DNA of 35,935 nt, from contig CANFKC010000046.1 in assembly GCA_947447265.1 (NCBI GenBank), positions 1 through 35,935 on the forward strand. The letters run 5' to 3'. The notes below the pieces were generated by a model, which was given only the letters and a program-made list of their open reading frames with translations, searched no databases and had not been told where the DNA came from. Shown here in pieces: positions 6,903-15,374 of this stretch. The first letter of the stretch is position 1. Every line of letters starts with the position of its first letter. This DNA is from Chitinophagaceae bacterium (lineage in GTDB: Bacteria > Bacteroidota > Bacteroidia > Chitinophagales > Chitinophagaceae). A program made the translations under genes and the position numbers.

Positions 6903-7322
6903 ATGGGGCAATTTCTTGGGTATCTGATAGGGAACGGATTGCTTTTTTCCTTAGCCGTTCACGCAATCCGGTTGATGCTGCTATCAAGGGCTATGGAGGT
7001 TGCAGGTACAAAAACTGTGGGAGTTATTATTAAAAGAACGCCCGCTTTTACGAACGGGCGCAGCTACAAGATAAAAATTAGTTTTCTAACGGCCTCCGGC
7101 GAAGCAATGAGTGGGTACCCTAAGAATTTTATTCCACGAGACATATCTTTTTCTAACGGAAACAATGTGGGCAAGACAGCTCACATCATTTATGACCCAC
7201 GTGACCCAAAATCATTTATTATAGACAACATGTATGAAAAATATGTGTCTCCCTTGTTTATGTTAATACCGGCTCTGGCTTTCATTGGCATAACTACCTA
7301 CTTTATGTTATTTAAAAGGTAA
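6903..7322 (+). CDS. DUF3592-like small membrane protein
   Basis: The protein has 139 residues. An N-terminal membrane segment (about 5-27) and a C-terminal one (about 116-136) flank an extracytoplasmic beta-rich domain. That domain contains the GVIIKRTPAF strand and the AHIIYDPRDPKSFIID ending typical of DUF3592 proteins (family pattern: V-x-Y-[DN]-P-x-[DN]-P). The function of the family is unknown. The gene sits alone on the plus strand between two leftward acyltransferase modules, and its stop (7322) lies 8 bases from the convergent SGNH gene. It may or may not be connected to the acylation genes. Confidence 0.65.
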   Translation: MGQFLGYLIGNGLLFSLAVHAIRLMLLSRAMEVAGTKTVGVIIKRTPAFTNGRSYKIKISFLTASGEAMSGYPKNFIPRDISFSNGNNVGKTAHIIYDPRDPKSFIIDNMYEKYVSPLFMLIPALAFIGITTYFMLFKR

Positions 7323-7329
7323 TGCTATT

Positions 7330-8361
7330 TTATCGGCCAGTTTCCATCTCCTTTTTACCGTAAATACTATCTATTATATAATCCGCTACCGACAAACGGT
7401 AGTGCGATTTTTCATAGTAATTGTGCACATCATCGGTCAGTTTGTTCTTTCCTGAAAAATTATAGACTTTGCCATGACCAAACAGCGAATCGAGGAATGC
7501 CATATCTTGTGTATTTAACCGCTTCTGATCGAAAAGTGGGCTAATAACGACCTTATAATTTGTGTTGTCCTCGTTCAGCACTTTCTTAATACCGAATAGT
7601 AACTTTTTTTGTTCGGCCAGTATTACCGACACTTCCATTCTCTCAATTGTATCTCTTTTTGCTGACAGGTCTTTCTGACCGGCATAGTATTTTTCAGGAT
7701 CAGCGTTAATCATATTTTCAATTAACGTAAAATCCTCTTCATTTGTCTGGACATTATGTATCACTGTCGCGGTATCCATAATTCCATTTGCTATTGATTC
7801 ATTACTGATTTTCCCTGTCGCCAAAAATTTAAGATAAGCGGAGAGGAATGTAACATCAAGGAAATCTTTGAAATTTATGATCTGAAAGTCAGAGATACTC
7901 TCCCCCGATGTAAGCGGGTGCTTTCTATAAATATGGCCCTTTGGATTTTCTAATGATTTGAATAAGTCTATGTCAAAAACAAGCAACGCATTTTTAATGT
8001 GCATTCCTTTAGCATGAATAAAATTGACTTTTTGCGCTACCCCTGATAAGCCTTCCAGATAAGCGTCAAAATGATAAAAGGATTTTCCGTCAATATACTT
8101 TTTCAATTTATCTACCCGGTAGTACCTGCATCTTGAACTGCCAAAAACATACGAATCGTAGGCATATTTCTCCTTATTCGAAATATACATTTCGGTCCCG
8201 GTATAATCCTTATTCAGCGTGACATAATTTTTCCCATCCTTGCCTACAAATGAATTATAGTGATAAATAACTTTAAAAGGGTCGTTGATGATATAGATAC
8301 TCACTATAACAAGAGCGGGTAATGCGGCAATAAGTAGTTTAAGATAAAGCTTGCTTTTCAT
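7330..8361 (-). CDS. SGNH-like membrane-anchored protein, MBOAT partner (module 2)
   Basis: I take ATG 8361 as the start, giving 343 residues. It lies 1 base beyond the MBOAT stop and opens directly into a membrane anchor (MKSKLYLKLLIAALPALVIV), whereas the upstream ATG at 8421 would overlap the MBOAT gene by 59 bases. YVFGSSRCRYYRV (71-83) fits an SGNH nucleophile block with GSS (Ser75/Ser76) instead of GDS. DDVHNYYEKSHYRLSVADYI near the C-terminus (His320) fits the final His block of DltD/AlgX-like proteins in MBOAT clusters. The N-terminal IINDPF block is typical of this partner group. It presumably transfers or removes acyl groups outside the inner membrane together with the MBOAT at 8363. 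It is clearly diverged from module 1. Confidence 0.7.
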   Translation of the reverse strand: MKSKLYLKLLIAALPALVIVSIYIINDPFKVIYHYNSFVGKDGKNYVTLNKDYTGTEMYISNKEKYAYDSYVFGSSRCRYYRVDKLKKYIDGKSFYHFDAYLEGLSGVAQKVNFIHAKGMHIKNALLVFDIDLFKSLENPKGHIYRKHPLTSGESISDFQIINFKDFLDVTFLSAYLKFLATGKISNESIANGIMDTATVIHNVQTNEEDFTLIENMINADPEKYYAGQKDLSAKRDTIERMEVSVILAEQKKLLFGIKKVLNEDNTNYKVVISPLFDQKRLNTQDMAFLDSLFGHGKVYNFSGKNKLTDDVHNYYEKSHYRLSVADYIIDSIYGKKEMETGR

Positions 8362-8362
8362 A

Positions 8363-9829
8363 TCAGAATTGGAAATAAATAAACTGTTTTTTCTCATACA
8401 CACCCAGGTAAACCAATGCAATCAACGCGGTGTAGTACACTGCCCATCGCAAAAGCAATGGGAGTTTACCGAACGTATGTTCCAGTTTATATTTTACCTG
8501 CACAATATGCGCTAATTCAAGGAAGAGGATCAATGCAAAACCGGGGATGATCAGGTTCATTAAACCAGGCAATTTGAGCGATGCCATTTTCCCGGTATGT
8601 AATACCTGCAGCAGCTCGCGGGGCACAGCAGCTATCTTCTTTACAATATGAAATGCATCCTTAATATTGTTGGCCCTGAAAAATATCCAGGCAAAAGCAG
8701 CCAGGCAGAAAGTGATAAGCACATTAGTCGTATTATCTAACCAGTTTACTTTGCTAAGGCCCATTTTATGGGTAAGCTTGCTGCGCGCATCTTTGGTAAA
8801 CAGGGCAAAAATGAGGTAGAAACCATGTAATGCTCCCCATAAAATAAATGTCCAGTTAGCGCCATGCCAGAAACCGCTCACCAGGAATACAAAAAATAAA
8901 TTAAAGTATACCCTTGGTAACGAAACCCTGTTGCCACCTAAGGATATATATAAATAGTCTTTGAACCACGTTGACAGCGAGATATGCCACCTCTTCCAAA
9001 ACTCAGATATACTGCGGGAATGATATGGCATATTGAAATTTGTCATCAACCTGAAACCCATTACCCGGGCTGCGCCAATGGCGATATCAGAGTACCCCGA
9101 AAAATCACAGAATATCTGGAATGAAAAGAAAATAGCCGCAATAGCAAGCCCTACACCAGAAGCATCATGAGGATGATCGAATACAGGATCAGTAAGTAAG
9201 GCCAACCTATCGGCTATAATCACTTTTTTCACAAATCCCCAAAGCATTTGCCTGATGCCGCGCGCTATATTATCATATTCTACCGTATGCTTTTCATAAA
9301 ACTGGTGCAGTATATTCTGCGGCCTTTCTATAGGGCCTGCTACCAACTGAGGATAAAACATCACATATAAGGAGTAAATGCCAAAATGCCTTTCTGCCTT
9401 TTGGTTTCCCCTATACACCTCAATGGTATAACTCATCGCCTGAAAAGTGTGGAAAGACAGACCGATGGGCAATAAAATACTTAATAAAGGTAAGTGTCCG
9501 GCTGTATTGGTAAGGTGAAGCAGGTCATTTATATTGCTGATGAAGAAATTATAGTATTTAAACACGGCCAACACTCCAATATTACTAACCAGGCTAATGA
9601 TAAGCAACCGCTTTCGTTTCTTACCCTCCGCATTCTCAATAAGTATACCAGCTATATAATCGATAATAATTGTAAAGAATAGTATTAATATGTATACCGG
9701 TATAAAATACATGTAGAACAAACAGCTAGATACCAACAAATGGAACCACCTGAACTTGTGCGGAAGAAGAAAATATATTATTGTAACGAGTGGAAAAAAA
9801 AATAAAAAGTCTATGGAATTAAATAGCAT
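8363..9829 (-). CDS. MBOAT family O-acyltransferase (AlgI-like, module 2)
   Basis: The protein has 488 residues and many membrane spans. The same block order as the other copy is visible: FKYYNFFISNINDL, LPIGLSFHTFQAMSYTIEVYRG (about 120-141), LVAGPIERPQNIL, FQIFCDFSGYSDIAIGAARVMGF, EFWKRWHISLSTWFKDYLYISLGG (His282) and SGFWHGANWTFILWGAL (His322, presumed catalytic). Overall identity to the copy at 5110 is high in the core blocks and low elsewhere, so this looks like an old duplication or independent acquisition rather than a recent one. The protein ends KKQFIYFQF, like the first copy (QQFIYFQF). It is followed at once by its SGNH partner. Confidence 0.93.
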   Translation of the reverse strand: MLFNSIDFLFFFPLVTIIYFLLPHKFRWFHLLVSSCLFYMYFIPVYILILFFTIIIDYIAGILIENAEGKKRKRLLIISLVSNIGVLAVFKYYNFFISNINDLLHLTNTAGHLPLLSILLPIGLSFHTFQAMSYTIEVYRGNQKAERHFGIYSLYVMFYPQLVAGPIERPQNILHQFYEKHTVEYDNIARGIRQMLWGFVKKVIIADRLALLTDPVFDHPHDASGVGLAIAAIFFSFQIFCDFSGYSDIAIGAARVMGFRLMTNFNMPYHSRSISEFWKRWHISLSTWFKDYLYISLGGNRVSLPRVYFNLFFVFLVSGFWHGANWTFILWGALHGFYLIFALFTKDARSKLTHKMGLSKVNWLDNTTNVLITFCLAAFAWIFFRANNIKDAFHIVKKIAAVPRELLQVLHTGKMASLKLPGLMNLIIPGFALILFLELAHIVQVKYKLEHTFGKLPLLLRWAVYYTALIALVYLGVYEKKQFIYFQF

Positions 9830-10049
9830 AAAGGCATATTGAAATAATAATGGTGATTCGTGAAGTAGCCGGATAATCTAGCCGAATACACTATATGTTA
9901 AGTTCGTGCAATATTAGGTAATTTTCATTAGATGACATAAGCCATGCTCCTGTTGTTAAACAATGGTTACCATATGATAACGCTATCATCCAGTCACGTG
10001 ATTTACAGCTCATATAAGTCTCTCCAAGTTCTCAAGGTTAATCCGCTTA

Positions 10050-10637
10050 TCACCAATCAGGCTTAAACCATTGCGGATACATATTTGTTTTCAGGAAAGT
10101 ATGTGTAGAGCCCTTCAGCTGTTTACACCATTTATATTTTAATAAACGGCCGGCATGGTAACCCTTACCTATATGCGAAACGAAAAAACGAATGCCGGTT
10201 CCGTCAATAATGCCGTAGCTGTTATCTATCTGTCCGCGCCCGCTGCCATCGCTTTTAAAACCGGGATATCCAAAGAGTATTTCCAGCCGCACTATACTAT
10301 CTTCTACGTGGTAATAACCAACGTTGCCGCTTTTGGAGTTTGCGAAACTATCAATGCTGAATGGTATGGTCTGGTTATAGAAAGAATAGCACATTACCTG
10401 GCCGGTGGCAAAGAACCGATAGCAATTAAAATACTCCGGGCTGTCTGCCGGGTAAGCATAGCAATACACCACCGATGTATCAATAATATTTCCAGTCAAC
10501 CTAAAACCTTTCTTTTTGTAGGAAAAGGTGTTGGCCTTTCCCGGTCTCGGGTAGCCAGCGGTTGTTGTAGTGTGCTTAACCCCTCCGCATGCGCACAGTA
10601 AAAGTGTTGTAAAAATAATGAGGATCAAACAGCGCAT
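10050..10637 (-). CDS. Lipoprotein of unknown function
   Basis: The protein has 195 residues. The N-terminus MRCLILIIFTTLLLCAC is a lipoprotein signal with Cys17 as the likely acylated residue, followed by a Gly/Thr-rich linker. The mature part is beta-rich with aromatic residues (VVYCYAYPADSPEYFNCYRFF, GNVGYYHVEDSIVRLEI) and several cysteines. I recognise no family. It stands alone on the minus strand, 43 bases from the methyltransferase gene upstream (10681), which may lie in the same transcript. A 220-base gap with no visible feature separates it from the MBOAT start at 9829. Confidence 0.65.
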   Translation of the reverse strand: MRCLILIIFTTLLLCACGGVKHTTTTAGYPRPGKANTFSYKKKGFRLTGNIIDTSVVYCYAYPADSPEYFNCYRFFATGQVMCYSFYNQTIPFSIDSFANSKSGNVGYYHVEDSIVRLEILFGYPGFKSDGSGRGQIDNSYGIIDGTGIRFFVSHIGKGYHAGRLLKYKWCKQLKGSTHTFLKTNMYPQWFKPDW

Positions 10638-10680
10638 GTTATAAGCTTAAATAAAAAATTAAAATTAGGTATAAGATTCA

Positions 10681-11619
10681 TTATTCGCTGGGAAAGTTGC
10701 TCCTGAATTCACATAATGTATCCGCAGAAGTAGCATGATTATTTACACAAAGTAACCATGGTTGTGCCTCCACTACCGGCGTGCATGGTCCATAACTAAA
10801 AATACGCATTGCCCTTTCATGCATTCTTTTGTAAAGCTTATCCAGCATTTGCTGCAGCATCTGGCCCATAAAAGGTGTGTACATAAAAACTGCCGTAACG
10901 CGCGAATAATCTGCATCCAGCGCATCTCCATTAATGAAGGTTACATTTGGCAAGCCCAGTTGGTCTGCGCAACTTGTGGCATACTTGCAATAAGTTGGTT
11001 CATACTCTACGCCTATTGTAGCTGCGCCCGAAAGCAGATTTACCAACAAGGCCAACTGTCCCAAACCCGACCCGATATCAGCCAATACATCGTCTCCCCC
11101 CAGCGCAGCAGCTAACTCAAATATGACTTTTGCGGGTGTTTTCTGATAAAAAACCATTCCGGGCTTTGGTTCCATTATTGGTTCCGGAGCCGGATACTCA
11201 TGCAACAATGCACTTACAAAAATATCCAGGTTGGTATAGCCTCTACCTTGTTGAACACTTGTTTCAAAACAAGATTGGACATAATGGCGAACCATCTCGC
11301 GAAACGCACCTCCGCTGTAAACCCGATTTTTAATGTTTTCCCGAAGCGTACTAAACAACGTAGTATCAACATTTAACAGCATGCCTTTAAGCAATTCGGC
11401 ACGTATCACTAATTCGGCTGCCGGGGCTGAGGTTTCCAGGCTGCTTAACCGGTCAATTATCTGAAACTCTATAAAATCAATAGCATCGACCCTCTTTTCA
11501 AAATTGATCTCATCAAGCAGGCTGGCATCATCTTCCAATAACTTCATATCAGTTTCAATTGCTGCATATATAGCCATGTGAAGTTGCCCCATCCGGGCAA
11601 AGGTATTAAACCCGCCCAT
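10681..11619 (-). CDS. Class I SAM-dependent methyltransferase, orphan
   Basis: The protein has 312 residues. The first 150 or so are helical and unfamiliar. A Rossmann methyltransferase domain follows: DDVLADIGSGLGQLALLV (about 176-193, motif I), TIGVEYEPTYCKYA (motif II acidic Glu), and NVTFINGDALDADY (motif III), then AVFMYTPFMGQML. The order, and GSGLGQ in place of the common GCGTG, recall DOT1-like and related methyltransferases, but the resemblance is too weak to name a substrate. No signal peptide is present, so it is cytoplasmic. The lipoprotein gene at 10050 lies 43 bases downstream on the same strand. Confidence 0.72.
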   Translation of the reverse strand: MGGFNTFARMGQLHMAIYAAIETDMKLLEDDASLLDEINFEKRVDAIDFIEFQIIDRLSSLETSAPAAELVIRAELLKGMLLNVDTTLFSTLRENIKNRVYSGGAFREMVRHYVQSCFETSVQQGRGYTNLDIFVSALLHEYPAPEPIMEPKPGMVFYQKTPAKVIFELAAALGGDDVLADIGSGLGQLALLVNLLSGAATIGVEYEPTYCKYATSCADQLGLPNVTFINGDALDADYSRVTAVFMYTPFMGQMLQQMLDKLYKRMHERAMRIFSYGPCTPVVEAQPWLLCVNNHATSADTLCEFRSNFPSE

Positions 11620-11733
11620 TGCACCGCCGTCGAATCAACTTTAAGTTTTATGAAAACCGGAATATCCGGCAAAACAACTGCCCGCAGCCTACTCCATTAA
11701 GTGCCCTGCCGCATTATGTTTACTTTTGCCTGC

Positions 11734-12867
11734 ATGAAGCGATCAATTATCTTATTGCTGCTCGTATTGGGTTACGGCATTGCTAAAGCAGGGGAGTTGC
11801 TATTAGAAGGCACCATTGGTACTTACCCGATAGTTATCAACCTGAATATTGATAATAGCAGCACTTGGGGCAGTTATTTTTATAAGTCAACGTGTTCGGA
11901 TATTGTACTTGAGGGGCAAAATAGCGGCGATAACGTCACCCTTAAGGTATCGCGCACCAATAACAAAACGAAGGAGACAGAGGTAGCCGAAACTTTCAGG
12001 CTTAAACAGGGTGCCAATAAGAGCTGGACAGGCACCTGGACCGATAAAAAGGGGAAACAGCTAAAAGTATCACTTTCGCCTGTCAACATCAACACCATAA
12101 AAAACCCGTTTGGCTATTTACCCGAGGTAGCGGATTTAAAAATGAAAATGCCGTATGAGTATATGCGCACTGCATGTATAAAAATCGTGTACGATGGAGC
12201 TACGGTGAAAAACGGCAAATACACGCTGAAATATTACCACCTGAAAAATACAAAAGTAAAATTGTTTGAGGTAGTGAATGGGCTGGAAAAAAATGTGGCG
12301 GATAAGGTAAAATCAGTATTATTGAGCAAGTTCATGAGTATGGCCAGCTCTTATTATTCCTGCGCAACGGCCAACGGCATCGGCTCAGGCTATGATATGG
12401 GCATTGGAGAAATTTTCATGACTGACAATATACTCAGCCTACAACTCAACTTTGATGTGTATTGCGCGGGTAATGCGCATCCGGAAGCCGGGCTCGATAT
12501 ACTGAATATTGACATGAGAACCGGCCGGCAGCTTACCCTGCAAGATGTTTTGTTTCTTGTACCGGGGCCTGTACCCGACCGTGAAAGCGATGCCTGGCTC
12601 AACTACAACAGCGAAAAATATGCACCCAAACTCACTGCCTTACTTAAAAAACTGCACCCTGAAGAAATGGTTGCCGGCGGCGACTGCGATTACGCGGAAG
12701 TAAGCGCATGGCAATATCCTGATTGGTATGTAAGCGCAAAGGGACTGCATATTTTACCTGGCTTCGCGCACGCAATGGCTCCGTGCCGGGAAACAGACTG
12801 GGCTTTCATTCCGTTTAGTGTTTTGAAGCTATACCGTAATCCGAAGGTAAATATTGTTTTGCCATAA
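11734..12867 (+). CDS. Secreted DUF3298/RsiV-like protein
   Basis: I choose ATG 11734 (377 residues), because it opens directly into the signal peptide MKRSIILLLLVLGYGIAKA; a GTG at 11701 would add 11 unlikely residues. The first 110 mature residues form beta-strands typical of small Bacteroidota secreted domains (LEGTIGTYPIVINLNID, WTGTWTDKKGKQLKVSL). The C-terminal half carries LSLQLNFDVYCAGNAHPEAGLDILNIDMRTGRQLTLQDVLF, which fits DUF3298 as found in RsiV and PdaC-type proteins (G-x-A/H-P...N-x-D-x-x-T-G-x-x-L-x-L-x-D). Function unknown; the protein is periplasmic or surface-exposed. A -7-like box TACTTTTG at 11721-11728 lies only five bases before the start. Confidence 0.7.
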   Translation: MKRSIILLLLVLGYGIAKAGELLLEGTIGTYPIVINLNIDNSSTWGSYFYKSTCSDIVLEGQNSGDNVTLKVSRTNNKTKETEVAETFRLKQGANKSWTGTWTDKKGKQLKVSLSPVNINTIKNPFGYLPEVADLKMKMPYEYMRTACIKIVYDGATVKNGKYTLKYYHLKNTKVKLFEVVNGLEKNVADKVKSVLLSKFMSMASSYYSCATANGIGSGYDMGIGEIFMTDNILSLQLNFDVYCAGNAHPEAGLDILNIDMRTGRQLTLQDVLFLVPGPVPDRESDAWLNYNSEKYAPKLTALLKKLHPEEMVAGGDCDYAEVSAWQYPDWYVSAKGLHILPGFAHAMAPCRETDWAFIPFSVLKLYRNPKVNIVLP

Positions 12868-12955
12868 TAAGTTCGCACTATAAGTTTTAGTTAAGCTTCC
12901 GGGCACGGGGATTTTGCTGGGCGTTAATGATTAAATTTGCGCCATCACGGACGAA

Positions 12956-13525
12956 ATGAGTATAAGAGAAAGACAAAGGAAAATAATGGAAAACGGGGCA
13001 TCGAATGTCACCAAGTGGGTGGGGTCTACCTCATCTGTATTACTGCATACCATTCTTTTCGTGGTTTCGTTCCTGCTGCCTATTCTTGGTGTAGTCAGTT
13101 TTGAACGCATGCTACTGGTACTTACCACCATGGTATCGCTGGAAGCTATTTACCTGTCTATATTCATACAGATATCGCTTAACCTGAATAACCAGAACAT
13201 TGAAATTATACAGGATGACATTGAAGAGCTGGGTGAGGAAATTGAAGAATTAGGTGATGACATTGAAGAACTCGGCGAAGACATTGAGGAACTGGGTGAA
13301 GACATTGAAGAACTAGGAGAAGACCTGGAAGAGCTGGGGGAAGACCTTGACGAAATACAAAAGGATGTAGACGAGATACAGGTAGAGGTAGATGAAATAA
13401 ACGAGGAAGCCGAAGAAGACGAACATGCCGAAAAGAAAGACATGGAGATACTGCTATCCATACAAGCCACTTTGCTGCATTTACAAAGAGAAATAGAGCA
13501 ACTCAAAGCAGCCGGGAAAAACTAA
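12956..13525 (+). CDS. Membrane protein with acidic heptad-repeat coiled coil
   Basis: The protein has 189 residues. Residues 1-22 are basic and cytoplasmic, and two membrane segments follow (about 28-46 and 52-73), spaced like DUF1003 or low-affinity iron-permease-like two-helix proteins. From residue 87 nine consecutive heptads follow: six near-identical DIEELGE units and then DLDEIQK, DVDEIQV and EVDEINE. Ile and Leu at the a and d positions predict a long, strongly acidic coiled coil. The C-terminal 30 residues form a more ordinary amphipathic helix. The coil probably mediates oligomerisation or cation binding at the membrane surface, but nothing proves either. A -7-like box TAAATTTG (12932-12939) precedes it. 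Its stop codon overlaps the stop of the convergent gene. Confidence 0.72.
   Translation: MSIRERQRKIMENGASNVTKWVGSTSSVLLHTILFVVSFLLPILGVVSFERMLLVLTTMVSLEAIYLSIFIQISLNLNNQNIEIIQDDIEELGEEIEELGDDIEELGEDIEELGEDIEELGEDLEELGEDLDEIQKDVDEIQVEVDEINEEAEEDEHAEKKDMEILLSIQATLLHLQREIEQLKAAGKN
13217..13405 (+). repeat. In-frame 21-base tandem repeat encoding acidic heptads
   Basis: Nine tandem 21-base units encode the heptads of the membrane protein at 12956. The first six (13217-13342) are nearly identical at protein level (DIEELGE) and differ mostly by synonymous changes (gaagaactg, gaggaactg, gaagaacta), so the array is not freshly expanded. The last three are diverged. Confidence 0.8.
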
Positions 13526-14019
13526 TTGCTTTTCTCTTGCTGCTGTAGCCTTTCCAGTTGCTTTATCCAGTTCTTTACCACGAGCAGCGGTATTAGCCCG
13601 AAAATACCAAAACTGCAATCAATAAGTATATGGAACCAGGGTATGTCGCGTATAGGCCCTGCAATAATTGCCAGCGGAAACACACCAAAGCAGGCCAGCA
13701 TAGCCCAGTCAATTATCCATTTATTACGCACCGGCTCGCGGTAAGGGCCTATAAATGCCGTACCAATTACCAGGTGCGCAAATGCCATCCAGTCATAACC
13801 ATAGAAGAGAAAAGCGTGTTTGTCATTCATTTCCTGCACGCCCAGCCATACTCTATACAACCACGCACCCATTGCTGTATCCGGACTAAACAGCTGCAAC
13901 GACATCAGCCATTTCATTTCGGTATACACCGGGAAAGCAGTTATGCCACTCAGCATAAGCAACACCACAAATAAAACAATCATAAAACGGATGCGGAACA
14001 ATAATTCGGCTTGTGTCAT
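13522..14019 (-). CDS. Four-helix membrane protein of unknown function
   Basis: The protein has 165 residues with four predicted membrane segments (about 10-30, 73-92, 106-122, 130-148). Conserved-looking loops include YGYDWMAFAHLVIGTAFIGPYREPVRNKW and GPIRDIPWFHILIDCSFG. The many aromatic and charged residues between helices resemble a widespread but uncharacterised Bacteroidota membrane family, which I cannot name. The tail is basic and glutamine-rich (KQLERLQQQEKSN). The gene converges on the heptad protein and the two stop codons share bases at 13523-13524. It has its own promoter-like sequence at 14062-14094. Confidence 0.7.
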   Translation of the reverse strand: MTQAELLFRIRFMIVLFVVLLMLSGITAFPVYTEMKWLMSLQLFSPDTAMGAWLYRVWLGVQEMNDKHAFLFYGYDWMAFAHLVIGTAFIGPYREPVRNKWIIDWAMLACFGVFPLAIIAGPIRDIPWFHILIDCSFGIFGLIPLLVVKNWIKQLERLQQQEKSN

Positions 14020-14061
14020 AAAACGGTGTATTAATAGCTGGTATCGTTAACGCTTGCCGGG

Positions 14062-14094
14062 CAAAGGTACTCTACCTCAACTAAAATTACCCAA
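14062..14094 (-). promoter_or_regulatory. Bacteroidota-type promoter for the gene at 13522-14019
   Basis: Read on the minus strand, TTG (14092-14094) and TACCTTTG (14062-14069) are separated by 22 bases, matching the -33 TTG / -7 TAnnTTTG layout. The gene starts about 42 bases downstream, at 14019. Confidence 0.55.
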
Positions 14095-14184
14095 TCGCTA
14101 ACGTTGTTTAACCTTGCTCCTTCCCGCATTAACATTGAAAAACCATACTTTTAACTGAAAAAGGAAAAATAGTATTCTTACAAA

Positions 14185-14760
14185 ATGACCGACACCTATA
14201 TCGAATCGCAACTATTTGAGAGCATTGACTTTGCTGTTACTCCCCTTCCCTTCGGCGAATACGATGATTGTACTTTTATCAATTGCAATTTCGGCAATGC
14301 CAATCTCAATGGCTTTAAGCTCATAGCCTGCACTTTTACTGACTGTAATCTGAGTATGGCGCAAACCACTAAAGCTACCCTGCGCGATGTAAAATTCATA
14401 GGGTGTAAAATAATGGGCCTACACTTTGAAAGCTGCGATCAATTCATATTCTCGGTTTCGTTTAATAATTGCATCCTGAATCTGTCTTCCTTTTACAAAA
14501 TGAAGATGAAGAAAATGATATTCCATAACTGCACTATGCACGAGGTCGATTTTACGGAAACTGACCTATCCGCGGGCGCATTTGAAAACTGCGACCTATC
14601 CGGCGTAAAATTTGAGCGCACCAACCTTGAAAAAACTGATTTCCGCACAGCCATCAACTATTCCTTCGATCCGGAATTGAACAAAATAAAAAAGGCCAGA
14701 TTTTCTGTAATGGGTATTTCAGGTTTACTGGCTAAGTATGGAATTGAAATAGCGTATTAA
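14185..14760 (+). CDS. Pentapeptide repeat protein (Qnr-like fold)
   Basis: The protein has 191 residues with repeating [ACDSTV]-x-[LF]-x-x units over nearly its whole length, for example CTFINCNFGNANLNGFKLIA and DFTETDLSAGAFENCDLSGV. Such units build a right-handed quadrilateral beta-helix. Near the C-terminus DFRTAINYSFDP is followed by a helical cap ending GLLAKYGIEIAY, which resembles the dimerisation tail of Qnr-type proteins. Qnr and MfpA mimic DNA and protect gyrase from quinolones; chromosomal relatives like this one mostly have no tested role, and resistance should not be assumed. It is intact, has its own intergenic region, and converges on the GIN-like gene 21 bases away. Confidence 0.88.
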   Translation: MTDTYIESQLFESIDFAVTPLPFGEYDDCTFINCNFGNANLNGFKLIACTFTDCNLSMAQTTKATLRDVKFIGCKIMGLHFESCDQFIFSVSFNNCILNLSSFYKMKMKKMIFHNCTMHEVDFTETDLSAGAFENCDLSGVKFERTNLEKTDFRTAINYSFDPELNKIKKARFSVMGISGLLAKYGIEIAY

Positions 14761-14781
14761 GGCACATTTAAACCTCAGCCC

Positions 14782-15162
14782 TTATATTTCTGAAAGTATC
14801 TCGCTGGCCAGGTTATGTATTCTAAGGGACCTTGCACAATTAACTCCAAGGCTGCTGAGTTCCGGTGCCGTTACAAATATGGCTATCCGGCTGTGTTGCC
14901 TTACATTTTTGTACTTATCAAACTGAATGCGCAGCCGCCCACTTATTACACGTGCCTCTAGAACTGCGTGTATATTTTGCTGAGCCAGTATATCAACTGC
15001 ATAGTACTTAGCCTGCTTATAGTATATATCTGCATCCAGGCAGGTATCCAGCACTGTAAAATTCGTAAGGTTGTAGCTCTTTGAAATTACCGGCCCTTCG
15101 CCAATAATTTTGTTGATATACTTAGATATCAGCGCGACAATAAAAAGAATAGCGACAGACAT
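14782..15162 (-). CDS. GIN-like (DUF2807) domain protein, short form
   Basis: The protein has 126 residues. The N-terminal membrane or signal segment (MSVAILFIVALISKYI) leads into EGPVISKSYNLTNFTVLDTCLDADIYYKQ, then ILAQQNIHAVLEARVISGRLRIQF and RIAIFVTAPELSSLGVNCARSLRI. This is the pattern of the GIN / head domain of Bacteroidota putative adhesins (G-x-G-x-[VI]...[FV]-x-x-[IL]-x-V, then N-x-x...V-x-[ND]-G-x-L-x-I). The usual domain continues for another 60-80 residues of beta-helix. Here it stops after the first layer, with only 21 bases before the convergent gene, so the C-terminus may be lost. The assignment is moderate. Confidence 0.55.
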   Translation of the reverse strand: MSVAILFIVALISKYINKIIGEGPVISKSYNLTNFTVLDTCLDADIYYKQAKYYAVDILAQQNIHAVLEARVISGRLRIQFDKYKNVRQHSRIAIFVTAPELSSLGVNCARSLRIHNLASEILSEI

Positions 15163-15320
15163 AACGGCAGTGTTGTATAGTAAACAGACAACACAAATAC
15201 CTGATACCCCTATGCTGGTAGAAAATATTCTAACGTTCTGTTTTTATCTTACACTAACCACCGATTTGAGTTAACAAAATATACCATGTAAGCTATTTTA
15301 GTAAAGGGGGCTCAGCTAAT

Positions 15321-15352
15321 TTTCAACAATTCCCTCAATTAAATTAGTTTTG
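15321..15352 (+). promoter_or_regulatory. Probable promoter for alaS
   Basis: A -7 box TAGTTTTG lies at 15345-15352, with TTTC at 15321-15324 in the -33 position (20-base spacer). The alaS start follows 22 bases after the box. The -33 half is weak. Confidence 0.4.
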
Positions 15353-15374
15353 CAGCCAATTTCAAAGAAGAATT

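Noticed and set aside
10155-10601. 148-codon plus-strand frame
   Set aside because: It is antisense to the lipoprotein at 10050-10637, which has a clear lipobox.
13150-13506. Ser-rich 118-residue minus-strand frame
   Set aside because: It is the antisense of the acidic heptad repeat, and its Ser/Ile monotony follows from the 21-base repeat.
14185-14760. Quinolone resistance determinant (Qnr)
   Set aside because: The fold is shared, but typical Qnr loops are not recognisable and chromosomal pentapeptide proteins of this kind are common; no claim of resistance is supported.
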